Assembly (NCBI RefSeq): GCF_016734815.1
Contig: NZ_JAERQF010000028.1
Coordinates: 1-64,000 of the forward strand
Length of the DNA: 64,000 nucleotides
Source of the DNA: Hymenobacter rubidus
Lineage (GTDB): Bacteria; Bacteroidota; Bacteroidia; Cytophagales; Hymenobacteraceae
Direction of reading: 5' to 3'
A program made the position numbers and the translations under genes. Below, piece by piece: positions 1 to 8,405 of this stretch. Position 1 is the first letter of the stretch, and every line of letters starts with the position of its first letter. Under the pieces are notes generated by a model. The model did not search any database. It had not been told where the DNA came from and saw only the letters and a program-made list of their open reading frames with translations.

Positions 1-77
1 CGCTCACCGCTCACCGCTCACCGCTCACCGCTCACCGCTCACCGCTCACCGCTCACCGCTCACCGCTCACCGCTCAC
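1..77. repeat. Tandem 7-bp repeat, 11 copies of CGCTCAC
   Basis: Eleven perfect head-to-tail copies of the heptamer CGCTCAC run from the first base and probably continue outside the window. The array ends 2 bp before the stop codon of the convergent gene. It is intergenic and has no spacers, so it is a simple repeat, not a CRISPR. Confidence 0.95.
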
Positions 78-79
78 GG

Positions 80-1057
80 CTACTCATCATGTCCCGGCGC
101 ACTTATTTTCGGTGCCACGGCAGTCTCCCGGGCTTCGCGGTCGAGCCGTTGCTTTTCGGTTTCCGAAGGCTGGCGGGTCATTTGGGTTAAGTCGGGCGAG
201 CCGCCATCCACCCAACAGGTAAACCAGAAATCGCCGATGAGGGCCGCTGCGTAGCGCATCTGGCGCTCCACCTGCCCATTGAGCCGGGAGTGGTAGGCCT
301 TGCTGAAATCGCGCGAGTACGTCCGCACCGTTTGGCTGCCGCGCTGCTCGTAGCCAAATTTCTGGTCTTCTTGGTACTGCGCCGTCAGCTCTTTCTCGAA
401 CCGCAGCACCGAATCCACGGCCGCGTGCGAGCGGATAACGGCTGCCCAAATGGCATCGCTGGGCCGCTCCAGGTACTCCGCTTTGCCACTGAACAGGTCG
501 TAGTCCGAGCTCAGCAGCTCCGGCAGCCGCGACTCCCATAGCCCGTGAATACCGCGCTGCCCGGTCATCTGGCCGTTGTAGTTGCGGGTGGTGTGCAGCG
601 GCACGCAGGCATCGGCCACGTAGTGCCCCAGGTCGGCCGAGAGGCTCAGAATCCGGTCCGTGTCCTTGGCTTTGAAGGCGGCGGTGAGCTGATTTTTCAT
701 GCTCACCACGTTCCAGGGCACAATGCCGTGGCGCAGCAGGGAATCTTCGCCGTAGCGGGCCACGGCGTCGGCGTACTTGCGGGGCAGCTTGTACTCGGCG
801 CTGTCGCCGTAGCGGTCCACGTCCAGAAAGTGCTTGGGGGCCTCGCCGGGCACCACCGTGCGCCGCGAGTCGGGCCGGGTGGCGTTCACGGTCAGGTACT
901 CAATGTTGGCCTTGTAAAAGCCAATCATGCCCGGCGGCAGCGTGTACACCGCCAGCCGGTTTAGCAGCCGGTGGCCAAAAAAGCCCCAGGCGTAGGCCCG
1001 ATGCGCCACGAACAGCAAAGGCAGCAAAAGCAGCAGCAGAAATCCGTATTTTTTCAC
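80..1057 (-). CDS. Secreted zinc-dependent phospholipase C / S1-P1 nuclease-like protein
   Basis: About 325 residues. The N-terminus (MKKYGFLLLLLLPLLF...AYA) is a signal peptide, so the protein is exported. The mature part begins with WGFFGHRLLNRLAVYTLP, the Trp/His start typical of the zinc-dependent phospholipase C and S1/P1 nuclease fold, in which the N-terminal Trp and scattered His and Asp residues bind three zinc ions. Further likely ligands are HFLDVD, DLGHYVADACVPLHTT and GIHGLWES. Either phosphodiester or phospholipid hydrolysis is possible. I chose the GTG at 1057 because it places Lys-Lys directly before the hydrophobic core; a TTG three codons upstream is also open. The family is solid, the substrate is not known. 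Confidence 0.75.
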   Translation of the reverse strand: MKKYGFLLLLLLPLLFVAHRAYAWGFFGHRLLNRLAVYTLPPGMIGFYKANIEYLTVNATRPDSRRTVVPGEAPKHFLDVDRYGDSAEYKLPRKYADAVARYGEDSLLRHGIVPWNVVSMKNQLTAAFKAKDTDRILSLSADLGHYVADACVPLHTTRNYNGQMTGQRGIHGLWESRLPELLSSDYDLFSGKAEYLERPSDAIWAAVIRSHAAVDSVLRFEKELTAQYQEDQKFGYEQRGSQTVRTYSRDFSKAYHSRLNGQVERQMRYAAALIGDFWFTCWVDGGSPDLTQMTRQPSETEKQRLDREARETAVAPKISAPGHDE

Positions 1058-1089
1058 GGTGAACAAGGTACGGAGCTACTGCCTAATTT

Positions 1090-1200
1090 GAAGCTGTTTA
1101 AAAAGTCAATCCTCCCGTCATCCTGAGCGCAGCGAAGGACCTTCTCAAGTAGAGCAGTTAGTTCAACGGTTAGAAGGTCCTTCGCTGTGCTCAGGATGAC
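1090..1200. repeat. Palindromic element with GAAGCTGTTT leader
   Basis: A leader GAAGCTGTTTAAAAAGTC (1090-1107) is followed by 29-bp arms 1117-1145 and 1172-1200 around the core CTGAGCGCAGCGAAGG, with one mismatch. The same leader and core occur at 19148-19297, where the leader is present on both sides; here the right-hand leader is missing, so this is a half copy. Confidence 0.9.
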
Positions 1201-1215
1201 AGCCGAATGGAGCGC

Positions 1216-1824
1216 CTACCGCCGTCGGCCTTCGCCCGCGAACTTCATGCGGTAGTCGTGCTTCACGTCGCCCTTGCTGATGCGGGCCAGCTTGCCTTTC
1301 AGCAATTGCTTTTTAAAGCCGGAGAGCTTGTCGGTGAACAAGATGCCTTCCAGGTGGTCGTATTCGTGCTGAATAATGCGGGCCGCCATGCCCGAGAAAG
1401 CTTCTTCGTGCACCTGGCGGTTTTCGTCCTCATAGCGCAGCACAATGTCGGCGTGGCGCGTCACCAGCTCCCGAATGCCGGGAATGCTCAGGCAGCCTTC
1501 CTCAAAGCCCCATTCCTCGCCGGTTTCGCTCACCATTTGGGGGTTGATGAAAGCCCGCTTCACGGGTGTTTCGGGCACTTCGCCTTCTTCCAACTCGGCC
1601 AGGTCTTCCTCGTCCAGCTCCACCATCGGGGTCGAGTCGATGGTAAACAAGCGCACGGCTTTGCCAATCTGCGGGGCCGCCAGCCCCACGCCGTGGGCCG
1701 AGTACATGGTTTCAAACATGTCGGCAATCAGCTGCTGAAGCTCAGCGGCGGGCAGGTCGGCGGGCAGGTTTTTGGCTTTGGTCTTGAGAACGGGGTCGCC
1801 GATGGCAACGATGGAATAAATCAT
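1216..1824 (-). CDS. def: Peptide deformylase
   Basis: A 202-residue enzyme that removes the formyl group from the initiator methionine of new proteins in the cytoplasm. All three motifs are intact: GVGLAAPQIG (residues 45-54), EGCLSIPG (109-116, metal ligand Cys111) and QHEYDHLEG (152-160, ligands His153 and His157, catalytic Glu154). An acidic stretch around residues 69-86 lies between motifs I and II, giving a protein slightly longer than the E. coli form. It is followed on the same strand side by ruvX upstream, separated by a 28-bp-arm inverted repeat. Start ATG at 1824 gives the usual N-terminus MIYSIVAIGDPVL. Confidence 0.97.
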   Translation of the reverse strand: MIYSIVAIGDPVLKTKAKNLPADLPAAELQQLIADMFETMYSAHGVGLAAPQIGKAVRLFTIDSTPMVELDEEDLAELEEGEVPETPVKRAFINPQMVSETGEEWGFEEGCLSIPGIRELVTRHADIVLRYEDENRQVHEEAFSGMAARIIQHEYDHLEGILFTDKLSGFKKQLLKGKLARISKGDVKHDYRMKFAGEGRRR

Positions 1825-1834
1825 GGTATGTAGG

Positions 1835-1939
1835 TAGTTGTCGGTTATTCGTTGTCAGTTGTCAGAAAGTCGGTGTCTTCGGTTGTTGTCAGTTCGCGCC
1901 GCAATGGCCTAACAACTGACAACGAACAACCGACAACTA
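1835..1939. repeat. Inverted repeat, 28-bp arms, overlapping the ruvX stop codon
   Basis: Arms 1835-1862 and 1912-1939 match at 27 of 28 positions and are built from GTTGTC-type units. The first three bases of the minus-strand arm (TAG, 1937-1939) are the stop codon of ruvX. The element fills the whole gap between def and ruvX. Confidence 0.93.
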
Positions 1940-2362
1940 AACTTCCCGCATCAGCGGCGATTCGAGAAACGACTGCAAAATTAAGGTAGCGCTGATGCGG
2001 TCGACGGTGGCTTTGTCGCGCCGGGCTTTTTGGCCCAGGCCACCGGCCAGCATCGTAGCATGCGCCATGCGCGAAGTAAACCGCTCGTCAAACTCGTGAA
2101 CGGGCAGCTCGGGCAGCTCGCGGCGCAGCCGGCGCAACAGGCCTACCACGGCGCTGGTCACGTCGGTCGGCTCGTTGAGCAGCGTGCGCGGCATACCTAC
2201 CACAATGGCCCGCAGCGGCTCGCGCCGGTGGTAAGCCAGCACATAGGCCACCAAATCCTGGCTATGAATGGTTTCCAGCGGCGAGGCAATCAGGCACAAA
2301 GGGTCGGTCACGGCCAGCCCCACGCGCTTGTTCCCGTAATCGATGGCGAGGATGCGGCTCAT
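1937..2362 (-). CDS. ruvX: Holliday junction resolvase-like RuvX (YqgF)
   Basis: A 141-residue RNase H-fold nuclease of the YqgF/RuvX family, linked to Holliday junction resolution and to pre-16S rRNA processing. MSRILAIDYGNKRVGLAVTD carries the first catalytic Asp and the glycine-rich strand; VVGMP, HEFDERFTS and the C-terminal DKATVDRISATLILQSFLE complete the family signature. An upstream in-frame extension to 2452 exists, but the family length and a TACCTTTG promoter element at 2406-2413, about 40 bp before this ATG, favour 2362. The stop lies inside the adjacent inverted repeat. Confidence 0.93.
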   Translation of the reverse strand: MSRILAIDYGNKRVGLAVTDPLCLIASPLETIHSQDLVAYVLAYHRREPLRAIVVGMPRTLLNEPTDVTSAVVGLLRRLRRELPELPVHEFDERFTSRMAHATMLAGGLGQKARRDKATVDRISATLILQSFLESPLMREV

Positions 2363-2405
2363 GGGTTGGCGGGGAGAAGGAAATACAGTAGCAAGCGCGG
2401 TTCTG

Positions 2406-2413
2406 CAAAGGTA
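2406..2413 (-). promoter_or_regulatory. Bacteroidota -7 element TACCTTTG for ruvX
   Basis: TACCTTTG on the minus strand matches the TAnnTTTG consensus and lies 44-51 bp upstream of the ruvX ATG. I see no clear TTG at the expected -33 distance, so only the -7 half is supported. Confidence 0.5.
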
Positions 2414-2524
2414 CGGACAAGGCATTGCCAGCGGATGGCATTCTTGTGCCATAATAGTTAAACGCTTGATTCGGTCCTGCTCAAATGCTGAACCAAGGCG
2501 AGGTCCTATCTTCCTGTGCGCACG

Positions 2525-2560
2525 AAAAACCCCGGCGGTGCAGCACCAGCCGGGGTCTTT
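2525..2560 (-). terminator. Rho-independent terminator of the T9SS gene
   Basis: On the minus strand, stem CCCCGGC/GCCGGGG encloses a second short stem and is followed by TTTTT. It starts 18 bp after the stop codon of the T9SS cargo gene. Confidence 0.85.
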
Positions 2561-2577
2561 CAGCCTTCGCCGGCTGA

Positions 2578-4068
2578 TTACTGGTACACTAGGCGCGTGG
2601 TGGCACGGGTACCATCTTGTCCTTCGTAGCGTAATAGGTACACGCCCGGCAGCAAGCCACCGGGCGGCAGGACCACGGCTGCCGACCCCACGGCCACGGC
2701 TTGCCGCGCACAGGCACGGCCCAACTCATCGTAGGCGGTAAGCACACCGCCTGCCCGACTAGCAGCGGGCAGTTGCACGGTAGCGCCAGCCGCGTTGGCG
2801 GGATTGGGGAAGACCATCAGATTGGCCTTAGCGGTTGGTACCGCCGGCTGCACGGCTAGCGGAGTGAAAGCACTCCACTCCGCCAGGAAAGCATCGGAGC
2901 CACCGTAGACACCGTTCGTGTACCAACCGCCAATGAGCAGGCTGCCCGTACTGGTGCGCAGCACCGAGGAGGCGTAGGTTTGGCCAGCTCGATAGAGCAT
3001 GGTATCGTTGACCACTTGGCCGGTACGGGGCCGAAAGCGCGTAAGGTGGATGTTGTCGGCATAGAAGCCGCTGACGATAGTAAAGCGCGAGTTGCCAGCC
3101 ACTATGTAGTTGCCCTGCGCGTCTTCGCAAAGACTTGCCGCGTCCCAGTCACGACCAAGCCTGCGGGGTACCAACGTGTGCCAGAGTGTGTCACCGGTGG
3201 GCGTGAGCTTTGTCAGCATCTGCCGCCGCCCTATAACGACGTTGCCATCAGTGGTAGCTAGGGATTGAGGATAACTATTTGGTCCTGGCGTGGTATGAAA
3301 CTGTAAGTGCGTAATAGTGCCGTTGGCATCGGATACAACGAAGGTGCCTTCAATGCTGCGTGGGGTTGTGCCAACTGTCAGGCCCTGCAAACCGAATAAG
3401 TAGTTAGAACCAGTACGTGCGGAGAATGTCCCAGAAGTATAGTTTGGATTAAAACCGTTGGCCGCCAAAAAGGCCGTTAGGTCAAAAGTCCAAAGCGCCG
3501 CTCCCGTTAAGGCGTTGTATTTTATTATTTTCCTCTCGGCTGTATAACCTGATGGGGTGGGAGCCGAGTATGTTTTGCCTTCACCACCCAGATAGTTTCC
3601 ATCCTGGGCTATAACTATTTTTCCGAAGCTCGCACTCAAAGCCGTTGAACCTGTTGCTTTTATTAGTTTCGTCCATAGCGTGTCGCCCATTGGATTGATT
3701 TTCAGCCAAAATCCATATCCATTGCCGCTACTCTCAAAACCGGTTACCAATATATTCCCTGCATTATCAACTACCACTCCACTAGGATATGGTCTGAAAG
3801 TCCGACGAGGTATTATCTTTTTCGTCCAGACTGTATCGCCCAGTACGTTAGTGCGCACAGCCAATAGATAGCGTGCAAAAGACAATGGCGGCGAGCCAGG
3901 GTATTCCACCCCACTAAGTAGCAAATAGCCGCCGGTAGGCATCGCCAAGGTAAACCCATTGACTTCATCTAATGACGAACCGTATGATTGGTTCCACACT
4001 GGCGCAATCTGAGCCTGCCCCATTTGGGGCAGGCTCAGTATAAGTAAGAGTAGAAGATAGTAGCGCAT
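2578..4068 (-). CDS. Secreted T9SS cargo protein of unknown function
   Basis: A 496-residue exported protein. The signal peptide is MRYYLLLLLILSLPQMGQAQ; the ATG at 4068 is chosen because it begins this peptide, while the 38-residue upstream extension is unlike coding sequence. The central 350 residues contain repeated blade-like units (GNILVTG, GNYLGG, GNVVIG, GNYIVAG, GSLLIGG) suggesting a beta-propeller-type fold. The last 80 residues (VFPNPANA...AYDELGR...LPPGVYLLRY-like) form a T9SS type A sorting domain, so the protein should reach the cell surface. The 5' half is visibly more AT-rich than the 3' half and merges into the AT-rich gap upstream. No enzymatic motif recognised. Confidence 0.82.
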   Translation of the reverse strand: MRYYLLLLLILSLPQMGQAQIAPVWNQSYGSSLDEVNGFTLAMPTGGYLLLSGVEYPGSPPLSFARYLLAVRTNVLGDTVWTKKIIPRRTFRPYPSGVVVDNAGNILVTGFESSGNGYGFWLKINPMGDTLWTKLIKATGSTALSASFGKIVIAQDGNYLGGEGKTYSAPTPSGYTAERKIIKYNALTGAALWTFDLTAFLAANGFNPNYTSGTFSARTGSNYLFGLQGLTVGTTPRSIEGTFVVSDANGTITHLQFHTTPGPNSYPQSLATTDGNVVIGRRQMLTKLTPTGDTLWHTLVPRRLGRDWDAASLCEDAQGNYIVAGNSRFTIVSGFYADNIHLTRFRPRTGQVVNDTMLYRAGQTYASSVLRTSTGSLLIGGWYTNGVYGGSDAFLAEWSAFTPLAVQPAVPTAKANLMVFPNPANAAGATVQLPAASRAGGVLTAYDELGRACARQAVAVGSAAVVLPPGGLLPGVYLLRYEGQDGTRATTRLVYQ

Positions 4069-4756
4069 CAAATGCTCTCTGGTTAGCGTACTTCCATACA
4101 TTTCGTCTGGCATGCCTATTGCATTGATTACGAAAATGTTATGACTCCAGCATGCAGTGGTGGCTCTGAGTAGATGATTCATTCGGCATCATGGGTAAAT
4201 GTGCGTTATAAATTGTGGGAAAGGGGAATCTGTGTCCCTCGCTAGCTGAGGGCTGAGCTTACTAGGAACGCTGACTTATGTAAAAGCAAGCTAAAAAAAT
4301 ATTTTCGATAATCAGAATTATCGGGTTCTGTACATTTTTTGTATAATATAAATATTTATTATAAATCAAGTGTTGACTTTTGTGAATTGATATCAACTGC
4401 CCAGACCGCAATCCGTCGAGGCAACCTCAAGCGTAGTTAAGCCGAATCTGGAAGCATAATTCATTCGCATCGGAAACGGCCCGACTCGACGGGAATGGGA
4501 TGGGGTTTATCGAAAAGTGAATACTGAATTATTAGCAAAGTTCTACTTTTGTACTATTGAAAAGAGAAAATTTTCTTCTTGATGCAATTGTAATATGCCG
4601 ATAATATCAACGATTATTAGCGTTTTGAAACTAGTTTATTGAATTTAATAAAGAAAATCGGCGGTTGGATAATGGAATGTATTGCAACTAAGAAAATTTC
4701 AATAAATTTGAATCCTACTACCTTATTTCTATTCGCTAACATCTCTATTCAACCTG
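4069..4756. other. AT-rich intergenic region, no gene seen
   Basis: This 688-bp gap between two divergent genes is much richer in A and T than the rest of the window, especially 4280-4740. No ORF of note, RNA or clear terminator is visible. It must hold the promoters of both flanking genes, but several TA-rich stretches fit equally well and I cannot single one out. Confidence 0.7.
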
Positions 4757-6433
4757 ATGCCTGAATCATTACCCACTATTCCGTTAGCCAGCCGCGCCAC
4801 TGCCTCCGGGCAGCGGCGCGGCTGGGTGCGGCAGGCGCTGCTGCTGGCGTTGGCCATGAGCTGTGGTGTGCTGGTAGCGAACAACCCTTTCCGGCCTTCA
4901 TCCGAAAACCCCGACGCCACGGCCCGTGGCTACCTGCGCTTTAAGGAAATCCTGAGCTACGTCGACCGCGACTACGCCGACTCCGTCGACACCGAAGGAC
5001 TGGCCGACTACGCCGTGGCCCAGATGCTGGAAAAGCTCGACCCTCACTCCGTATTTATCCCCGCCCGCGACCGGGAAAAAACCGATGCCTTCCTGCAAAG
5101 CGACTACGACGGCGTGGGCATCGAGTTCAACGTTTTCCGCGATACCATGACCGTGGTGTCGCCGCTCAGCGGTGGCCCCGCCGAGCAGGCCGGCATCCAG
5201 TCCGGCGACCAGATTCTGAGTATTGGCGGCAAGCGGGTGTCGGGCGGGCATCTCAGCACCAGCCAGCTAACCGCGCTGTTGCGCGGGCCCCGCGGCACCA
5301 GCGTGGCCATGGACGTGCGCCGCCGCCACGTGGGCCATCCGCTCAGCCTGAGCATTGCCCGCAGCCGCATCCCCAATACCTCGGTTGATGCCGCTTATCT
5401 AATTGACGACCAGACCGGCTACATCAAAGTGAGCCGCTTTGCTTCCAGCACCTACGACGAGTTTAAGGCGGCCCTGGCCGACCTGCGCCGCCAGGGCCTC
5501 ACCCGCCTTGTGCTCGACCTGCGCGGCAACCCCGGCGGCTACCTCGACCGCGCCACCCGCCTGGCCGATGAGTTCATTGGCGGCTCGCGCAAAATCGTGT
5601 ACACCGACGGCAAGGGCGAGCAGTACGACTCGCAGACCTACGCCAAAGTGGCCGGCGAATTTGAAGAAGGCGCCCTCGTAGTGCTGGTAGACGAAGGCAG
5701 CGCCTCGGCCGCCGAGGTAGTGGCCGGCGCCCTGCAGGACCACGACCGCGCCATTCTGGTGGGCCGCCGCACCTTTGGCAAGGGCCTCGTGCAGCAGCCC
5801 ATCCCGCTGAGCGACGGCGGTGAGCTGCGCCTCACCATTGCCCGCTACTACACGCCGGCCGGCCGCTCCATCCAGAAGCCCTACGGCGCCAACTACGCCG
5901 AATACAGCGCCGAGCTCACCGGCCGCTCGGCCCGGGGCGAACTGCAATCGGCCGATAGCATTCACTTTGCCAAAGAGCTGCGCTTTCGCACCGACCATGG
6001 CCGCACGGTGTACGGCGGCGGCGGCATCATGCCCGACGTGTTTGTGCCCCGCGACTCGGTGTCGCACTCAGCCTACTTCACCCGCTTGCTGAGCCACGGC
6101 GTGGCCCGCGCCTTCGCCCTCAACTTTTACCAAACCCACAAAGCCGAGCTGGAAGGTTTGCGCTTCGAGCAGTTCAACGCCACCTTCCGCATCACCGATG
6201 CGCAACTGGCCAGCCTGACTGCCCAGGCCGCTCAGGATAAGGTGACTGCCGATGCCGCCACCGTGCGCCGCTGCGCCCCGCTGCTGCGCAACCAGCTGAA
6301 GGCCTACATTGCCCGCAGTGCCTACGGCTCAATAGCTTATTACACCGTGCTGCGCGAGCAGGATGCCGAGCTGCAGCAAGCCTTGCACGCCGTGAACGAC
6401 AATACGGCCCAACTGGCGCTGCTGGGCAAATAA
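4757..6433 (+). CDS. Carboxyl-terminal processing peptidase, S41 family
   Basis: A 558-residue tail-specific protease acting in the periplasm. Residues 26-42 form a membrane or signal segment. The PDZ domain spans about 105-200 (GVGIEF, GPAEQAGIQSGDQILSIGG), which binds the C-terminus of the substrate. The catalytic domain follows, with the Ser/Lys dyad at Ser317 in VDEGSASAAE and Lys342 in TFGKGLVQQP. About 200 residues after the dyad make this longer than the minimal CtpA and may hold a helical substrate-binding tail. It stands alone on the plus strand after the AT-rich gap. Substrate unknown. Confidence 0.9.
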   Translation: MPESLPTIPLASRATASGQRRGWVRQALLLALAMSCGVLVANNPFRPSSENPDATARGYLRFKEILSYVDRDYADSVDTEGLADYAVAQMLEKLDPHSVFIPARDREKTDAFLQSDYDGVGIEFNVFRDTMTVVSPLSGGPAEQAGIQSGDQILSIGGKRVSGGHLSTSQLTALLRGPRGTSVAMDVRRRHVGHPLSLSIARSRIPNTSVDAAYLIDDQTGYIKVSRFASSTYDEFKAALADLRRQGLTRLVLDLRGNPGGYLDRATRLADEFIGGSRKIVYTDGKGEQYDSQTYAKVAGEFEEGALVVLVDEGSASAAEVVAGALQDHDRAILVGRRTFGKGLVQQPIPLSDGGELRLTIARYYTPAGRSIQKPYGANYAEYSAELTGRSARGELQSADSIHFAKELRFRTDHGRTVYGGGGIMPDVFVPRDSVSHSAYFTRLLSHGVARAFALNFYQTHKAELEGLRFEQFNATFRITDAQLASLTAQAAQDKVTADAATVRRCAPLLRNQLKAYIARSAYGSIAYYTVLREQDAELQQALHAVNDNTAQLALLGK

Positions 6434-6485
6434 GAGGCGGCTATGATGGCAGCAGTAGGGCTAGGCAACGGGGTGTTTATAGCGC

Positions 6486-6497
6486 ATTGCGCGCAAT
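6486..6497. promoter_or_regulatory. Perfect 12-bp palindrome upstream of hmgA
   Basis: ATTGCGCGCAAT is a perfect palindrome 51 bp before the hmgA start and 18 bp before a weak -7 like element, TACCTTCA (6515-6522). Its place fits an operator for a regulator of aromatic catabolism; no regulator gene is adjacent. Confidence 0.3.
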
Positions 6498-6548
6498 AGA
6501 CGAGGAGTAGTTCTTACCTTCACGAGCCCAATCCCACCGCTCCGCTCT

Positions 6549-7754
6549 ATGTCGCATTACCACCGCCTCGGCCAGATTCCGCGCAAGCGCCACACCCAAT
6601 TCCGCCAGCCCGATGGCTCCCTGTATTCGGAGCAACTGGTGGGCACGCTCGGATTTCACGGTGTGTCGTCGCTGCTGTACCACGTGCACCCGCCCACCCA
6701 GATTAAAGAAGTGGGCACGCCCAAGCCCTACGCGCCCAAGCTGCTGAAGGACCGGCCGCTTCAGCCCGAACACCTGCGCACCCTGGCCCAGACCACCACC
6801 GGCGGCGATTACCTGGCTGCTCGCCAAACCCTGCTCGGCAACGCCGATGTAACCATGAGCATCTGCAACCCCACGGACAAGCAGATGGGGTACTATTACA
6901 AAAATGCCCAGGCCGACGAAGTGATTTTCGTGCACGAAGGCCGGGGCGAGCTGTGGAGCCAGATGGGCAAAGTGGCCTTCGAGCCCGGCGACTACGTAGT
7001 GGTGCCGCGCACGGTCATCCACCAGCTGCACTTCGAGGAAGGCCCGGTCCGGCTCATGATTATCGAGTCGTTCAGCCCCGTGGAAACTGTGCGGCGCTAC
7101 CGCAACCACTTCGGGCAGCTGCTGGAACACTCGCCCTACTGCGAGCGCGACATGCGCCCGCCGTTGGAACTGATTACCGACGAGTTTCCGGAAGGCGACT
7201 ACCTCGTGCAAGTCAAGAAGGAAGGCATGCTGCACCAGCTCACGTACGCGCATTCGCCATTCGACGTGGTGGGCTGGGATGGGTATTTCTACCCGTATGC
7301 CTTCAGCATTCACGATTTTGAGCCGATAACGGGCCGCCTGCACCAGCCGCCACCCGTGCACCAGACATTTGAGGGACACAACTACGTGATTTGCTCCTTC
7401 GTGCCGCGTCTGTTCGACTACCACCCGCTCAGTATTCCGGCCCCCTACAACCACTCCAACGTGGACTCGGATGAGGTGCTGTACTACGTGGCCGGTAACT
7501 TTATGTCGCGCAAGGGCGTTGATTTAGCGTCTTTTACCTGGCACCCCACGGGGCTGCCGCACGGCCCGCACCCCGGCACGGTAGAAGCCAGCCTCGGCAA
7601 AAAGGAAACGCACGAATTGGCCGTGATGTTGGACACATTCCGGCCGCTCTACCTCACCGAAACGGCCCTGCCGTACGTAGATGCCCGTTACCCGATGAGC
7701 TGGAACCCCGGCTTCGTGCCCGACCCGCCCAAATCGGCGGACATGATGGATTAA
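6549..7754 (+). CDS. hmgA: Homogentisate 1,2-dioxygenase
   Basis: A 401-residue iron-dependent ring-cleaving enzyme that converts homogentisate to maleylacetoacetate in phenylalanine and tyrosine breakdown. The protein is recognisable over its length: MSHYHRLGQIPRKRHTQFR at the N-terminus, the cupin core VIFVHEGRGELWSQMG and PGDYVVVPRTVIHQLHF, and the C-terminal active-site region SFTWHPTGLPHGPHPGT with its clustered histidines. Length fits the short bacterial branch of the family. No other gene of the pathway is adjacent, so it is not in a catabolic operon here. Start ATG is the first in frame and matches the family N-terminus. Confidence 0.95.
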   Translation: MSHYHRLGQIPRKRHTQFRQPDGSLYSEQLVGTLGFHGVSSLLYHVHPPTQIKEVGTPKPYAPKLLKDRPLQPEHLRTLAQTTTGGDYLAARQTLLGNADVTMSICNPTDKQMGYYYKNAQADEVIFVHEGRGELWSQMGKVAFEPGDYVVVPRTVIHQLHFEEGPVRLMIIESFSPVETVRRYRNHFGQLLEHSPYCERDMRPPLELITDEFPEGDYLVQVKKEGMLHQLTYAHSPFDVVGWDGYFYPYAFSIHDFEPITGRLHQPPPVHQTFEGHNYVICSFVPRLFDYHPLSIPAPYNHSNVDSDEVLYYVAGNFMSRKGVDLASFTWHPTGLPHGPHPGTVEASLGKKETHELAVMLDTFRPLYLTETALPYVDARYPMSWNPGFVPDPPKSADMMD

Positions 7755-7810
7755 GTAGCGTTAATGGTTGCTTTGTCGTAAATTAGCTTAACCCAACTTG
7801 TTGTCATCCT

Positions 7811-8329
7811 ATGAAAAAGACGTTTCTAATCGCGCCGCTGCTGTTCTTGTTGGTCCTGATAGGCTGCAAGAAAGTTGATGAGATTCTTACTTTCACCGTC
7901 GATGTCTCGCAGAGCGTGACCATACCGGGGTTTGTGCAAGGCGCCCAGTTGGCCCCCGTAACGGTAACGACCAAGTCGGAAGATTCCTTCCGCAACAACA
8001 AAACCACCCGCGACAAGGTGAAGGACGTCTACCTCGACAAGATGATTCTGACCGTAACCGACCCGCCCGGCAACACCTTCGACTTTCTCAAGAAGGTAGA
8101 TATCTACATCAGCACGAATTCCACCAACAAGATTTTGCTGGCCCACATCGACGACGTACCTCGTGGTGTAACTAGCATTACGCTGGTGCCCACCACCTCC
8201 CGGCTCGATGAATACCTCAAATCAGACACATACGACCTGACGGCAATAGCCACCTCTAGCGGGTTCAGCCTCACCAATTTCACGGTGCGCTCCGACGCTA
8301 CGTTCAAGGTGACAGCTGCGCCGTTGTAA
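7811..8329 (+). CDS. Lipoprotein of unknown function
   Basis: A 172-residue protein with a lipoprotein signal ending LVLIGC (lipidation at Cys19), so it should be anchored in the inner or outer membrane facing the periplasm. The mature part is rich in Thr, Val and Asp and looks beta-structured (TLTVTDPPGNTFDFLKKVDIYI...), like a small adhesin- or immunoglobulin-like domain. No known family recognised. It lies 56 bp after hmgA and ends just before a bidirectional terminator, so it could be cotranscribed with hmgA. Confidence 0.75.
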   Translation: MKKTFLIAPLLFLLVLIGCKKVDEILTFTVDVSQSVTIPGFVQGAQLAPVTVTTKSEDSFRNNKTTRDKVKDVYLDKMILTVTDPPGNTFDFLKKVDIYISTNSTNKILLAHIDDVPRGVTSITLVPTTSRLDEYLKSDTYDLTAIATSSGFSLTNFTVRSDATFKVTAAPL

Positions 8330-8348
8330 GCCAGTTGCTTTGGTCAAT

Positions 8349-8382
8349 AAAAAAGCCGGTCCCGCAAAGGGCCGGCTTTTTT
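8349..8382. terminator. Bidirectional terminator
   Basis: Arms AAAAAAGCCGG (8349-8359) and CCGGCTTTTTT (8372-8382) flank a 12-base loop. The A and T tracts on both sides make it a terminator for both converging genes. Confidence 0.9.
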
Positions 8383-8405
8383 GTGATTAATAGTGGCCGG
8401 GCTCA

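Noticed and set aside
1..77. CRISPR array
   Set aside because: The repeat is a contiguous heptamer with no spacers and no cas genes nearby.
1835..1939. Terminator between def and ruvX
   Set aside because: The hairpin has a 49-base loop and no T run, so I list it as a repeat; it could still affect transcription.
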